Assembly: GCA_008694505.1 (NCBI GenBank)
Contig: VZDJ01000662.1
Location: 124,001-188,000, forward strand
Source: Cyanoderma ruficeps
Lineage: Eukaryota > Chordata > Aves > Passeriformes > Timaliidae
Direction: 5' to 3'
DNA: 64,000 nucleotides
Each line of letters starts with the position of its first letter. Position 1 is the stretch's first letter. The notes under the pieces were generated by a model that was not told the origin of the DNA, made no database searches, and saw only the letters and a list, made by a program, of their open reading frames with translations. A program made the translations under genes and the position numbers. Below, in pieces: positions 37,165 through 50,100 of the stretch.

Positions 37165-37250
37165 GTTTGCTTGTTTGTTTGTTGTTTTGTTATTGTCCTT
37201 TTGGTATTTGGTTGTTTGGTTNTTTTTGTTGTTTTTTGTTTTCTTTTTAA
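37165..37250. repeat. GTTT-rich low-complexity tract with one N
   Basis: TTGTTTGTTTGTTG-type units with a single undetermined base at 37222. It abuts the target duplication of the preceding LTR. Confidence 0.8.
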
Positions 37251-37884
37251 TGTCAGCCTGGTCAGCCTCTTCAATGATGTTGAAATCAAGAAGAGAAAGT
37301 GTAATCTGTTGTAATCAGAACAGAAAGTGGAGTTAGTTAGTAGTGATTTGGGGAGTGTAAGAAAAATTGAATTGGAGTGCAGGGGCACTGTTCTACTGGT
37401 CTACTGTTCCTGCTTTTACCAGGAGAGAAAGAAGTGGAAGGAGAAAAAAGGGAAAGCCTCAGGCTGTCTCAACTTCCTGGGCAATTCCTGCCCTTCTCTA
37501 CTTCCCAAGTTCCTTCTGAACACCAACCAACCTTCCTCCTCCATTTGATCAGTTTAATTTACTGGATGGCCCTGGCAGGTGTTTTGGGGGAGAGAAACAA
37601 TGTTACTGCCCATATGTCCCTGCCACAGCTAGAGGACAGAACCACTGAGATCAGAATCAAGTACATACTCGCAGATCCAGGCACGAGTGTGCTCTGGTTA
37701 ACAAGTCTTCTTGAAATGGAGCCTGCTTCCCGACATGCTTGTAAACAAAATGGGTAAATTCCAAATAAGAAGCAACAAGCATCAGAAGAAGGTTATAAAT
37801 TTCAGTTCTGAACGTCTATTTTATTGTGCAGTAGTTCCTGAGAGAATAGCAATTTGTTTTTTCTCCGTCATTGGCAGGAAACCA
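37251..37884. other. Unannotated sequence, slightly GC-richer
   Basis: Contains ORFs up to 126 codons (37377-37757) without a recognisable domain. It lies between an LTR and a CR1 and may include repeat sequence I do not recognise. Confidence 0.4.
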
Positions 37885-38822
37885 AATTTTCCCCAGTGTT
37901 CAGTTTGGGGATCTGATTCTATTTAATCTGTTCATCAATGATCTGGACAATGTGATTGGATGCTACCTCAGTCAGTTCGCAAATGATTCCAAGCTGGGTG
38001 GGAGATTTTGTCTGCTAGGGGGTAGGAAGGTTTCAAAGAGGGATCCTCAGGGGTTGGATCAAGGGGCCAAGACTATTGGAATGAAGTTCAAAAACACAGA
38101 GCTGGGTCCTGCACTTGGGTTGCAACAACCCCAGGCAATGCTACAGGCTGGGGAAAGAGTGGCTGGGAAGCTGCCCAGCAAGAAAAGGACGTGGGAATGC
38201 TGGTCACCAGTGGCTGAAAATGAGTCAGCAGCAAGAAGGCCAACGGCATCCTGGCCTGTACCAGCAACAGTGTGGCCATCAGGACCAGGACAGGGATTGT
38301 CTCCCTATACTCAGCATTGGTGAGGCCACACCTCCAATCCTGTGTCCAGTTTTGGACCCTTCACTGCACAAAAGACCTGGAAGTGCTTGAGCGAATCCAC
38401 AGAAGGGCAGCAAAGCTGGTGATGGGTGTGGAACACAAGTTCTGTGAGGAGCTGGGGTTGTTTAGCCTGGAGAAAAGAAGGCTCAGGGTGAACCTTCTGC
38501 AGCTACCTGAACGGAGGTTGTAGCAAAGTCAGTGTCAGTCTTTTCTCCCCATTAACAAGCAATAAGACAAGAGGACATAGCCTCAAGCTGCACCAGGGGA
38601 GGTTTAGATTGCATATAATGAAAAATTTCTTCACTGAAAAGGTTATCAAGCATTGGAACAAACTGTCCATTGCAGTAGTTAGGTCAGGATCCTTGGAATT
38701 TAAAAAATGTGTAGATGTCAGATTAGGGACATGGTTTAGTGCTTGACTTGTCAGATTTAGATTTCTGGTTGCATATTGGTCCTTCCCAATCTAAAGCATT
38801 ATGACTGAATCTATGACTGCAA
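37885..38822 (+). mobile_element. CR1 LINE fragment (end of RT domain to 3' end)
   Basis: Begins at VQFGDLILFNLFINDLDNV and continues through SQFANDSKLGG, the catalytic FADDTKLGG block with one aspartate changed to asparagine. Later blocks are [32 protein letters not shown] and [17 protein letters not shown]. The 3' UTR follows (GGGGAGGTTTAGATTG, AATTTCTTCACTGAAAAGG), ending TTATGACTGAATCTATGACT. Frameshifts separate the blocks: 37871-38323 and 38272-38523 are two pieces of one ORF. The copy is 5'-truncated within the reverse transcriptase. Confidence 0.93.
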
Positions 38823-41800
38823 AGTATATTTTTGTTCTGCGAAAATTTGATTATAGGTGTTTTACAGTAACTGCCACTGTAAAAGGGAAGCTTAAACAAT
38901 TCTTTGGTTTGGTTTTAACTCTTTCTGTGGAATCTATTTCTAAATATGTAGGGACAGTTTATGATCTCTCCTTATATTGAAGAGATTATGTAAATGCGTT
39001 GAAAGGAAGTTGGAAGCAGAAATCACAGATGTCGTTTTGATAGAAAGTTTGTAACCAGAAAGATCTACAGCTCCCAAATCCCAATGTGTTAATTACAAGG
39101 CGACATCTGGTATACAAATTTATGCCAAGCTAAGAAATGTTCAGACTAAAATAGAGTATGCCTAAGTGGGCTTAGTGTCTAAAACCTACATTCATCATAG
39201 GGAAACTTAAAATCATGTGATCGTGAAGTGTCTGTGCTCTAAACTGTCTGCAGATAGATAAGTGATATAAACTGGAAGGGTTAGACGAGTTAGCCATGTA
39301 CCCCTGGCCAATGTTATATTTTTGCTTTATATAATATACTCACATAGAGGCTGCATAGAAAAATTCCAAAATTCCTTAACTTGATAGCATATAATGTCTC
39401 TGACCTTTAATCCTAAGAAAGGAGATGTGTTTTCACTAATTTTGTGTTAAAAACATAAAGAGTGGAGCCAGTTATATCTGTTGGAGTGTATGTGGTTAGA
39501 GAAGACTCTTATGCTGCAACAGATTTTATGGCTAATATGAAAGTATTTGAAAATGGGATAATTCAAACACAATTTTCCAAGTTACTGCCCTGTCAAACTT
39601 TGAGGAGGGACACTATATATTAAAAAAAAAGTTTTAGTTAAATCTTGTGCACTTACATTTTAAAACTGAAGTACCTTCAGTGTCTATTGAATGTCCAGTT
39701 CTCTTTTAAATTGCCTGTAGAGTTAATGAGGACCCCCATGATATAACATACTTCCCTTTTTTACCCATCAGAGGAACTACATGAATTAGTAGCTAGGAAG
39801 AAGAGATTGCAAGAATTCCTTTGCCTGAGGACCAAAATTATAATGTTGCTACTGCAGACTAACTATATCATCCATATGACAGAAATCAATATAAAAAATG
39901 GTCTGACTTTGAAAGCCTGGGAGATTATTCATACTGTACCTCTTCAGCTGGGGGGGGGGATTGTATAAACTCAGGACTTCAGGGTGACTAACAATGAAGG
40001 AAAAGCAACACTCCATAAATTTGACTTCGGATGACTCCAAGCTGTGTATGACATCAAATAAGGATAGCACTGGCCCATAAAAATTCTTATTTTGAATAGA
40101 CTAAATGAACCAGCCCTGTCTTAAAATTGAATTTTTCACTGGAAATGTGCAATGTATTCACTTTTAAATCATATATAGTCAGAAAAACACTGTAGAATAG
40201 AATTAGAAGGTCAGCATAATTTGCATTTTCTTAACAAAAAAAAAAGTTCAGTGTATATTACAGACTTCTGGTCAGCAAAGCTTTAATCTGAGCACATCTG
40301 TGTGTATAAACCATAAAAAAGCTATATAATCTGGATATATTTAGTGACATGGAGCTAGCAATATTTCAGAGAAATACCTGATGGTCTGTTTGGCTTGGCA
40401 TTGGGAAAATGCAGTAATTCAATTATAGGGAAGGAGTTCAGTTTCTGTCCAGAGCACTCCCTTAGATTTAAAGCCTCTCTGCTGTCTGCATTCATGCACT
40501 TCTGTGTGTTTAGAAGCAGAGATGGTTGCAAAGGATTGTGGAAAAACTGTCAGTTCAGCCTCAGACTAGAAGTATTCAGCATTCCTGAGAGATTGAGAAT
40601 AGATATGTAAAGCAGAAAGCAAAGAGCAGTTCATGCTATAGCAATAAAACTGAACTCAAATATTGCCAATGACATCCTGCAGGCACTAGGGGAAAAAGAT
40701 TATATTGTTGCAGAGGATCAAGACTGCCTTCTGTGCTGATTTGAAGAATAAAGTCACTGAACTAATAATATGAGAGGCTGTATCCAGGGCTGTGACAGAA
40801 AACACAAACTTAAATGGCAGTTTAGAACATTTCTTAATAGTGAAAATTATCTGGATGTTTTCTGAAAACACTGTCTTCTTCTCCAGAAGGTTACATTACA
40901 GAGGTTTCAGAATGCTTTCATGACATGGTGAGACAAGTTTCCTGAAAGGATATCAACCCAGAACTGTGGTTTTCCAGGGAATATTTGTTAAACATTTTGA
41001 GTTTGGAGTAGACCATTTGTCTGGCCATAACAGTAATGTCTCTACTGAATACCAAAACAGCCATTATTCAGGAAAGTATAGAAATTGATTGTTGTTAATA
41101 TTAATAAGCTTTTGCACTGATATTGATGATAACTTTGATTCACAGGTTTGAATGTAAATTTTAGAAGTATTATTGTTCTCATGTTTTTGTTTTGGTTTTG
41201 GTTTCTTCTCTGTAGAGACATTAGTTTATAGATTACTTACTGTCACTTAGGAATTTTAAGTTGAAGGTAGATTCAAATATAAAACTGGATGGATATACTG
41301 CCAGTCCTTTTCTTAAATGCTTGGTTCTACTTACAGATGTTGAGTGTTATCTATTAATCTGAGCTAAGAACTAGGAACAGAATTTCCAGTCACTTTGTAC
41401 TGGCTCTGTAAAAGATGAACTGTAAGCAAGATCCTTAGGTGAAAATTAAATTTTCAAAATAAGAAATACTTGCAGTCTATTTCTATTTGACAGCTGGTTT
41501 GCTTTTCCTTGCTTGCGATGATTTTATCAGGTTTTACGAGAATGTTATTTTATTCAGTGAACATTAAACATTGTACCTTTCTAGGACAGTGCTTGCTACA
41601 TATGGCACCTCTTACACAGAAGACATATAAAGTAGGGACTAATGTTTGTGAATTTGCCATAAATAAAGACATCATAACAATAGAACTAAATTGTGGGTGC
41701 TTAGGGTGTGTGCTGACTAGTCATGTGCCTTCTTGATGTTACTTTAAGCAGGAAGACAAATATATGGATTACAGATAATACTGGATTTCATTGTTTAAAT

Positions 41801-42149
41801 GTAAATGGAGGTTATTATGGAGGACCTAAAATGTGCTGCAACACCAGAAAGACATGGTTCCCCTGTAGGTTTATGTCAACAGTCCCTCAGATAACCTACT
41901 GCATGCACCATGGCATTACATAGTTGTGTTCAGTCCGACCCAAAGGTTCAGTTGGTTGGTGCTTATAGCTCCAATTAATGCAAGAAATTCTTGGTTGCTG
42001 AAGCTACTTCTGGCAAACACGTTTTTATCTGTATATTTTTCTAGTGTAATTGAGCTAATTTGTAATGCTGTTTAATTAAAAGTCCTGCAAAGATTATAGC
42101 ATACTAATAACAATAAGCAAGTCTATCTTTAAACAACTCTGTTTGGATT
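38823..42149. other. Unannotated AT-rich sequence
   Basis: Nothing recognised except a run of ten G at 39950-39959. Confidence 0.5.
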
Positions 42150-43302
42150 GAGGCTGTGGGTGTTGTATCAGAGTTCAGTAAAACCTTTGATACTTTATCT
42201 CCCACAATATCTCCTGGAGAAGCTGGCTTCCCATGGCTTGGATATCTGCACTGTCTGCTGGGTTAAAAACTAGCTGGATGGCCAGGTCCAGCTAGCGATG
42301 GGGAATGGAGGTACATCCAGCTATTGGCTGGTCACTAGTGCAGTGTCCTAGGGATTGGTGTTGGAGCCAGTCATGTATAATATCTTGATCAATGATCAGG
42401 ACAAGAGGATCAAGTGCACCCTTAGTTAGTTCAGATGTTAGTTCAAGTTTGTCAGGAGTGTTGACCTGCTGGTAGGTAGAACGGGACCCAGAGGGATCCT
42501 GAGAGGCTGAATGGATGTCCTGAGGGCAGTGGTAAAAGGTTCAGCAAGGCCAAGTGCCAAGTGCTGCAATTGTGTCATAACAACCCTGGACAGTACTTTA
42601 GATTAAAGGAAGAGTGCCTGGAAGCTGCAAGGAAACCAACCTCAGGGTGCTGTTTGACAGTGGCTGAACATGAGCCAGGGTGTGCCCAGGTGGCCAAGAA
42701 GGACAATGGCATCCTGGCCTGTACCAGCAACAGTGTGGCCAGCAGGACCAGGGCAGGGACTGTCCCCCTGTACTCAGTATTGTCCCCCTGTACTCAGCAG
42801 TCACCATACATCAAATCCTGTGTCCTGTTTTGGATTCCTTAATAGAAGAAAGACCTGAAAGTGCTGGAACAAGTCCAGAGAAGGGAAACAAAGCTGGTAA
42901 AGCATCTGGAACACAAGTGCCACAAGAAATGGCAGAGGGAGCTGGCATTGTTTAGCCAGGAGGAGTCTCAGGACAGAGCATGCTTTCCTGAAAGTAAGGT
43001 GTGAGGGACAGCCAGGTGGGGTCAGTTTCTTTCTCCTGTCAACTAGCAGCAGGAGAAGAGGAGGAAATGGCCTCAAGGGGAGGTTCAAGTTGGACATCAG
43101 GAAGAATTTTTTTCTCTGGAAGAATTGATATGCATTGGAATGGGCTGCCAGGAAGGTGATGGAGACACCATCCTTCATATTTAAAACAACTGAGCATGGT
43201 ACTTAATGCTGTGGTTTAGTTGGCATGGTGTTTGGTCAAAAGCTAGACATAATTATCTTGGAGGTCCTTTCCATCCTTTATGATTCCATGATTATATGAT
43301 TC
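42150..43302 (+). mobile_element. CR1 LINE fragment (RT domain to 3' end)
   Basis: Starts in a degraded LDFSKAFDTLSH-like block (GAGTTCAGTAAAACCTTTGA), continues through the VPQGSVLGP-like and NDQDKRIKCTL-like regions, then the KQAKCQVLQL-like and TSNSVASRTRAGTVPLYS blocks. It ends in a 3' UTR with TATGATTCCATGATTATATG at about 43279-43300. Many frameshifts. A 20-bp unit, TGTCCCCCTGTACTCAG plus three bases, is tandemly repeated at 42761-42800 within ORF2. Confidence 0.93.
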
Positions 43303-46300
43303 TACATCTTCTGTTCCTGAACTAGGTATGTATTTACATAATGTCTTCTCTCATTCTTATGACAACTTGCTTTCTCCAATACTTGTTAGTTAAAGACCAT
43401 TTTGAATAATTCTTGGAAATCTAAATAGGTTTTATTGACTGGATCTCTCTCTGATATATGTGCTTATTGAGTCTTTCAGAGAAGTCTATTAAATTTATGA
43501 GACATGTATTTCCTTTACAGAATCTGTCTTGTCTTTTCTTCATTTTATCACATATAACTTCAACAGCGTGGTTAAAACTGCCACTTTCAGTAAAACTGAA
43601 CCTGTTCCTTTATTATTTTCCCATCTTCTGAGAGTACATTTATAGCTGTCATTTATGTTGTTTTCTACAGGGATATCTGATCTGTTGTTTCATTACAGCT
43701 GCTCCAAAGGTGTTCGTTTTATACCCAGTGGTAAATTGGATTTCAGATAACAATTTAAAATTCCTCTTCTTTGTACACATCAGAAGATCTCTTCAATACA
43801 CTGCATAATTTTATACTAACACTGTTACAAACTGTGTACAAGAGAGAATATGATGCCTTTATTATTTTAAATATAACTGCTTGCAGACTGATGTATAAAA
43901 TATTTTTTTTTTAATGGAAGGAATTGCACAGTCTAATAATGACTAATGTTGTTATGCTAAATGTGACTTATCCAAAGCGCCTATTGTTTGCTGTGTGGTT
44001 TTTACTTTGTTTTGGTTAGGTTTTGAGAAACCAAATCAGGAAATTCTTCCTTATTCTGTCTGAAACATATTCTTCAGATATGTGCTGTATTTTTCATTAC
44101 TGAATTTCAATATAAAAATATTTCCCAGCTCAAAAAATAAAGAAAGTCATTAAACTAGCTTTCTCATCATCAAGGTGTAAAAATGTAGTTAAGCTGAGAG
44201 AAGATTGACAATTATTTAAAAATATGTTAAAGCACATATACATGTGCTCTCAGTCTTTCATTTTGTAAAAGACTTTTGCATTTCTGTAAGTTATTATTTG
44301 ATTCATAGCAATAGAAATAGCAACAATACTAGGAATTATTATAATTAGCATAAAGAATATTCATACAAAAGCTGCAACTGCATGAAAGCACTGATAGTAC
44401 ATTAAGAATCCCCATTTTCCTAGCAACATGTCAGGAGCCCCTTCATGTCTCCTAATGAAACCTTTTCAAACTCCCCAAAGCCAGACAGAATTGTTCAGGA
44501 GTCATAACAGGATACTTGTGAAGCTAAATTCAATTTAAATCCAGAGTAACTTGTTTTTCACTTAAAAAAATCTGTCATACAACTATGTTGCTGATGGCTT
44601 TCTTGGCAAGACAGAACTCCCTGTGTTCCATTATTAGGGACTATGTATGAAAAATGAACAAGAATAATACAAATCTTATGTTTGGCTCATTCTAATTTAG
44701 CAAGGAGAGCAGATTATACTGTCATAGTCCCACAAAATGTAGTTACATACCATTAATTAATCACTATTCAGAACATTTTACTGCAAATGACTGTGGTTTA
44801 TTTTTTGCATTTATAGTATCTTCATCGATCTAGTGGCTAAGACCTGTTTATGTTTATGTTATTTAATATAAGGCTATTTTTTATATTTCCTTTGACCTCC
44901 GACTATCATCAGAAGTTATCCATCCAAAAATATCTTTGTTCCAGCAAATGTTTGGCTGTTGAAAAACTAGAGAAGAATCCTTTTTGTAACAAGGAGTTTT
45001 ATGGACTAGTCCTAGGCTATCCTTAATGGGGAAGCTGAAATGAACTGTAGAGGCTCCCTGGTGCATTGCTGTTAATTGTTGGTTGGTGAAAGTTGGGCTC
45101 CTGGGATTATGGACACCCCTACTGAAGTTGGACATATGAAAGAAACTGTCTGAGAGATGTGACAGAGTTAGTCCATTAAGAATGAATTAATTAAAAGATC
45201 AAAAGTAGTACTCAATCCTTAGGGATTTAAAGTACTTAATAATAATTAAAACATTTAAGGCCTTAAAAATTTTAAGTCCAGTGTTTAATAGAGGAGTTAC
45301 AGTACATTGTTAAACATTAGTGATATGTAGTCATAGTCCTTTCCCAATAATGAGCCTCAGAACAAAACTCCTCACAGATTTACTTCAGACATACTGTTTC
45401 AGTGGTATGATTTAATTTATCTCAATTTCTCTGGATTCATTTGCCATCTTTGTATCTGAAAAGCAATAACTGATTATGACCAAAGAATTTTCTTCATATT
45501 ATTATGGTGTATCATTGCACGAAATAAAGTATTGTTAGGCTTTGGGCTTTTTTTTATTTGTTTGGTTGGGTTTTTAGTAGTATTTCTGACATCAGACAGT
45601 AAAGAGCAGCAAACAGAATTAAAAATAAATTATCCTCCTGCTTAGCAGCACTACTTTCTGTACAGCAAAGGATAAACTATGTGCAATAAGTCCATGAAAA
45701 TAAAAAAGTTGAATTTAAAATATAATGTATAATTAAAATATCAACCAATAACTCTGGCTACTACAAATTAATATGCATTGCATGTGATCTCAAGTATTCT
45801 TTATAAATTTCATGGCTAGAGCAAGAGCAGATTAAAATCATTAACTACATCATGTTGCTTATAAAAAAACAGGATCACAGTTATGGGAGAGGGTAACTCC
45901 TTAATTTCATATTTTTAATTGACTGCTTCTGTAGTTAATTAAAGCTTTAGTGTAGGTTTTGGTTACAGACTTAATGGAAATTATTTTAAGCAGCTATTAA
46001 ATTGAGACTCTTTCATAAGAACATTTTTAGAGCTCATTCCCGTTGAAAGGTTGTATTGGTGCTGAACTTAATTTTACTATTTAAGAAGTAAATTAGTATT
46101 AAATGTTCCACCATGATTTTTTGAATTTTCTATTCTCTTGTGCATCCACATGACATTATTGATTGAAGTAATTATTTGTCATGTCCCACTTATTACTCCA
46201 TATCTTTCTAGAACACATTTTTTTTCAAAACAACAAAAACGTTTTTTCACGTCATCCTGGTTGCAACCTATTTCTTCAAAATAACATAGAAATGGAAAGT

Positions 46301-46576
46301 CTCTGTTTAAGATAGACCAAATACTTCTTCCTTAGTGTTATTTTTAAGATAAAATTTATAAGAGGTATAAGATACATAAAAATAATCAAAAATACCAATT
46401 TTAAATCTCTGTAGAAGTTTTTTAGAAGATATGGCAGGCTGGCCTGAATGCTATAGTTTTAGTACTTTAAGATTCAAATAGGTCATCGACTTTTTTCTGA
46501 ATAGTCTGGTAAAACTGCAACATTTTCATCTCTAGTTATCACACTTGTTTTTGAAGATTCCCTTGGAATATTATGG
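43303..46576. other. Unannotated AT-rich sequence
   Basis: Nothing recognised. T/G-rich patch at about 45548-45578. Confidence 0.5.
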
Positions 46577-47152
46577 GCAGAATAGAGGGGAAGATTCACC
46601 TCCCTGAACCTGGTGGTTCATGCTTCTTTTGATGCAGCCCAGTATGTACTTGGCTGTCTGGACTGCAGGTACACAATGCCAGCTCGTGGTCAGCTTTTAA
46701 TTCAGGAGAACCCCAAAGTCCTTCTATTTCTGTCTGCTCTCAATGATTTCTTCTCCCAGTCTGTCGCCATGTCTGGGATTGCCCCAGCCTGGGTGGAACA
46801 CTTTACACTCGGCCTTCCTGAATTTCAGGAGATGCTTGTGGGTCTACTTCCAAAGCTTGATCATGTTCCTCTGCGTGGTATCCCTTCCTTCTGTCTGACA
46901 TCTTCTGTCACTTGTTATCTGTGAGGAGAGAATACCTGTCTGCAGCCTCCCTTCAGGCAGTTGTAGATAAGGTCTCCCTTCAGCCCTCTTTTCTCCAGGC
47001 TAAAAAACCTCAGTTCCCTCAGTTGCTCCTTATAGGACTTCTGCTTGAAACCCTTCATCAGATCCATTGTCCTCCTCTGGACATGCTCCAGCACCACAAC
47101 CTTTTTTGTAGTGAGGGGTCCCAAGCCAAACACAGTATTTGAGATTAATATA
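46577..47152 (-). mobile_element. CR1 LINE, two segments in swapped order
   Basis: Both halves are CR1 ORF2 on the minus strand, but in the wrong order. Reading leftward from 47152, the first segment begins at KYCV-, passes LEHVQRRTMDLMKG and FFSLEKRGLKGDL and reaches the ATAACAAGTGACAGAAGATG region just after ORF2 near 46895. It is followed directly by sequence that belongs upstream: the degraded RDAIQRDLDKL-, LHLGRGNP- and LGCIKRS-like blocks. These end at the GEILPLYSA-like segment near 46577. In an intact element the second part precedes the first. Neither segment has a 3' tail here. Confidence 0.85.
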
Positions 47153-50100
47153 ATTTCAGTCATTTAATACCTTTAATAAAATTTTAATTCTTCATAATTT
47201 ATTGGCTCTCTCATGGAAACAAATATTTTTACTTAAAAAAGAAATGCTAGTTAATTCTCATGTTTTTGATAAGTGGAAAAATTAGATTGACAGGCTGAGA
47301 TTTGTTACGAGATATTTTAGTTTGTGAATATTGTATGTCCTATTGCAACTACAAAAGTGATTATTTGACTGAATTATTATGTTGTCACTGTGATTAGTAG
47401 AACTGGTAAATTTTTCACCACTAGTTTAAAGTGCCTGTTTTGTTTCTACAGAGATAATACACCCCTGAGAATTCATGCTTCTATGATTTTTTTTCCTTTT
47501 CAAAACTCCAAATATGTGCTTACCATTTTTAATGGTAGCATTAAAAGAAACGTAATCTTAAAAGAAACAAAAATCTTAAATATCTGTGTATTTTAAGAGG
47601 CCAGTACATTTAACTACTTGCCTCAAGAGTAGCAAAACAGTTCCATTCATTGCTGATAAAATAAAATAGCTGATCATTTTTCGTAGGTCCCATTATGAGA
47701 AGGAAGATCATACAAACAGTTGAAACTTTCTTGAACTTTCTTTACTTATCAGTGTATATAATTCATAAACAGATTGGCAGAAGTGTTGGTTTAATCTGGT
47801 AGCATGAAGGATGCCTTTGGCAATTGTATGCCTTCCTGCCTAGTACAGGAAATTTCTATTTCTGATTTCTATGTACTTTTTTTTTTATAACTTGTACATA
47901 TTAGAGTGTCAAAAACCATCGAAATGGATTGGCTTTTCCAGACAAATGCCTCTAAGTTTCCAGAGTAGTTGTATAATATCACTAAGAGCAGTTTTTCTAA
48001 ATGGTCTGTCATCCAAAGTTTGAGACGTCCATTGCATCTTTAAAGTATAAGACAGCTATTACTGTAGACAGCTTTTGAAATTTATAGGCTTCTTGTGAAA
48101 GAAAAATACACTAGCTGCAAACCTGAGACAGATAGTATTGCAGGCTTGTATATATTCTGCCCTTTACTTCTCGTGCACTCATCTGACTAGAGAAGAAAAT
48201 AGTCTTGTCAGTGCTTGAAATTAGATCTACTAATCTACGAAAAGTGTTTCCTCTGTTGCTGATGACATCTCTGCATGCTTGTCCTCTGAAATCATCTATG
48301 ATCTATGTAAGGCTTTGTGGCTTCAAAAGTTATCTTCTCTACTGCAAATAAATCCTATTAAACAAATCAAATTTCCATGGGAACAATTATTCATTGATGA
48401 TACAATTTTAAAAAAGCTGACTACTCTTAGAAATATAATTCCGTCACCAAAGGAAGTGACATTATGGGTGTATTAACTAGATTTTGAAATCTGAAAGTAT
48501 TGCATTGTTGTACTACTCTGCATTACTAACACAAAAAACATTTGTTTTTCAGATTTGGGTTGACTAAAACCTAATAATTGTCTCCCCTTATATTAAATTT
48601 CATAGTTAACAGTGAGGTAAGACTTAAAAGCCACAGAACCAAATAGGAGGAGAACCTGTATATGTGCAAAGAATTAGTTGTTCTAATGACACTTGCACTT
48701 AGTACAATTGATAGTCACCCACAACTAGAAAAACTCATACAATGCTTCCAATTCACTATGTTGAATAATGAAAAGTGCCTGAGAAATGTGTACGGTTCTT
48801 CCTTTTCACTTTGTCTCACTGCTTAGAGTCAAAGGAACCGTGAAGGATATTCTCCTTTAGGTGTTCCTAGAGAAGCAGGGACAGATCGTTTGCCTGCCCT
48901 ATCTGGTCTCCCCTGCTGACCTCTAAAAGCCATTAAGTCAACAAATATGGAGAAAGGGGGTAAGAAGAAGACTGTGATACCATTTTTACTTGACTCAGGA
49001 AACAAGGAGTAGGAAAAGCTTCATGTTTCTCTTTTTTTCATTTGATGACTGAGGGATTCTGATGTAGCCTAGAGGTTAGCAATATGCAGCCTAGAGACAA
49101 TTGAAAGCAAAAGTAAAAAGAAAAAAAAAAAGGCAAAGCAGAAAACACTTCTTCATGTGAGAAAGGAAGAGAAAATTACTTGAAAGATCTTGAAGTTTGG
49201 CAATGTTGTCCAAAGAGTACTGAGGCTTGGGTATTTTGTGGAGCCAAAAGAAAGATGTTCTGCAAAGAGACTAAGCCTATGAGCAGTTACTATCTCTAAT
49301 TCTCACATGGCTGATTTATGTTTCCTCTTTACATCAACAGTGTTGTGGGAAAAAGGTCCATTTTTTTATAACCTGTTTATAAGGAGTCTGAGAATGCCTG
49401 ATTCATTGTATGGCTGATATTTAATAAGGGGATTTGTTTATTACTAAGGTTTGCTCTGCTCTTTAATATGGCTATCCCAGGCAGTGAGTACTGTACTGTA
49501 TTAGAGAAAAAAAGTAGCACATTTTTGAATGTTTTAACCAAACATTCTTATTTTGAGTTTATAACCCTAAAAAAGAATAACATTGCCATTTTAATTAATT
49601 CAAAAACTAATAAAAATAATTAATTAAAATAATTTTAAAATATTATTTTATGTTAGAGAAAAGATGAGGGGTTCCAATTTGGTCACTGTCAGTGCCTGAA
49701 GAAATAATAAGCTAAATATTCTAAATAACATTCATAGGATAATTTTTTTTATGGATAGGTTTAATTTTCCTATCCAGGTAAAATGTGATTTACATAGGAA
49801 TTGAATATAATCTTTATAATATATATAATAATCAGAAATTGAACTCATAATCCATAAATCCTGCTGTAATTCTTCAGCCACAAGACCATTCATCAATATA
49901 ATTTAATTGCTATTTTGGGAAAAGTAATATTTGCCCTGCTTTGCCATAATTTGTGTCCCAAAAGAAACATACAAGATGTGGAATGGGGATCTCCTCTGCT
50001 CTCTGTTTCATATAAACTACTCTCAATGTCTTGCTTATGCTCTTACATATAATTCCACACTCTTGATGCAATATAAGTACACATGTGATTATTTGTATTA

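Noticed and set aside
37061..37388. ORFs on both strands across the single N at 37222
   Set aside because: They run through the LTR end and a GTTT-rich low-complexity tract; no domain.
49763..49785. Pyrimidine tract plus CAG|GTAAAA, resembling a recursive splice site
   Set aside because: Similar CAG|GTA motifs occur several times in the window, and no host gene or intron direction is established.
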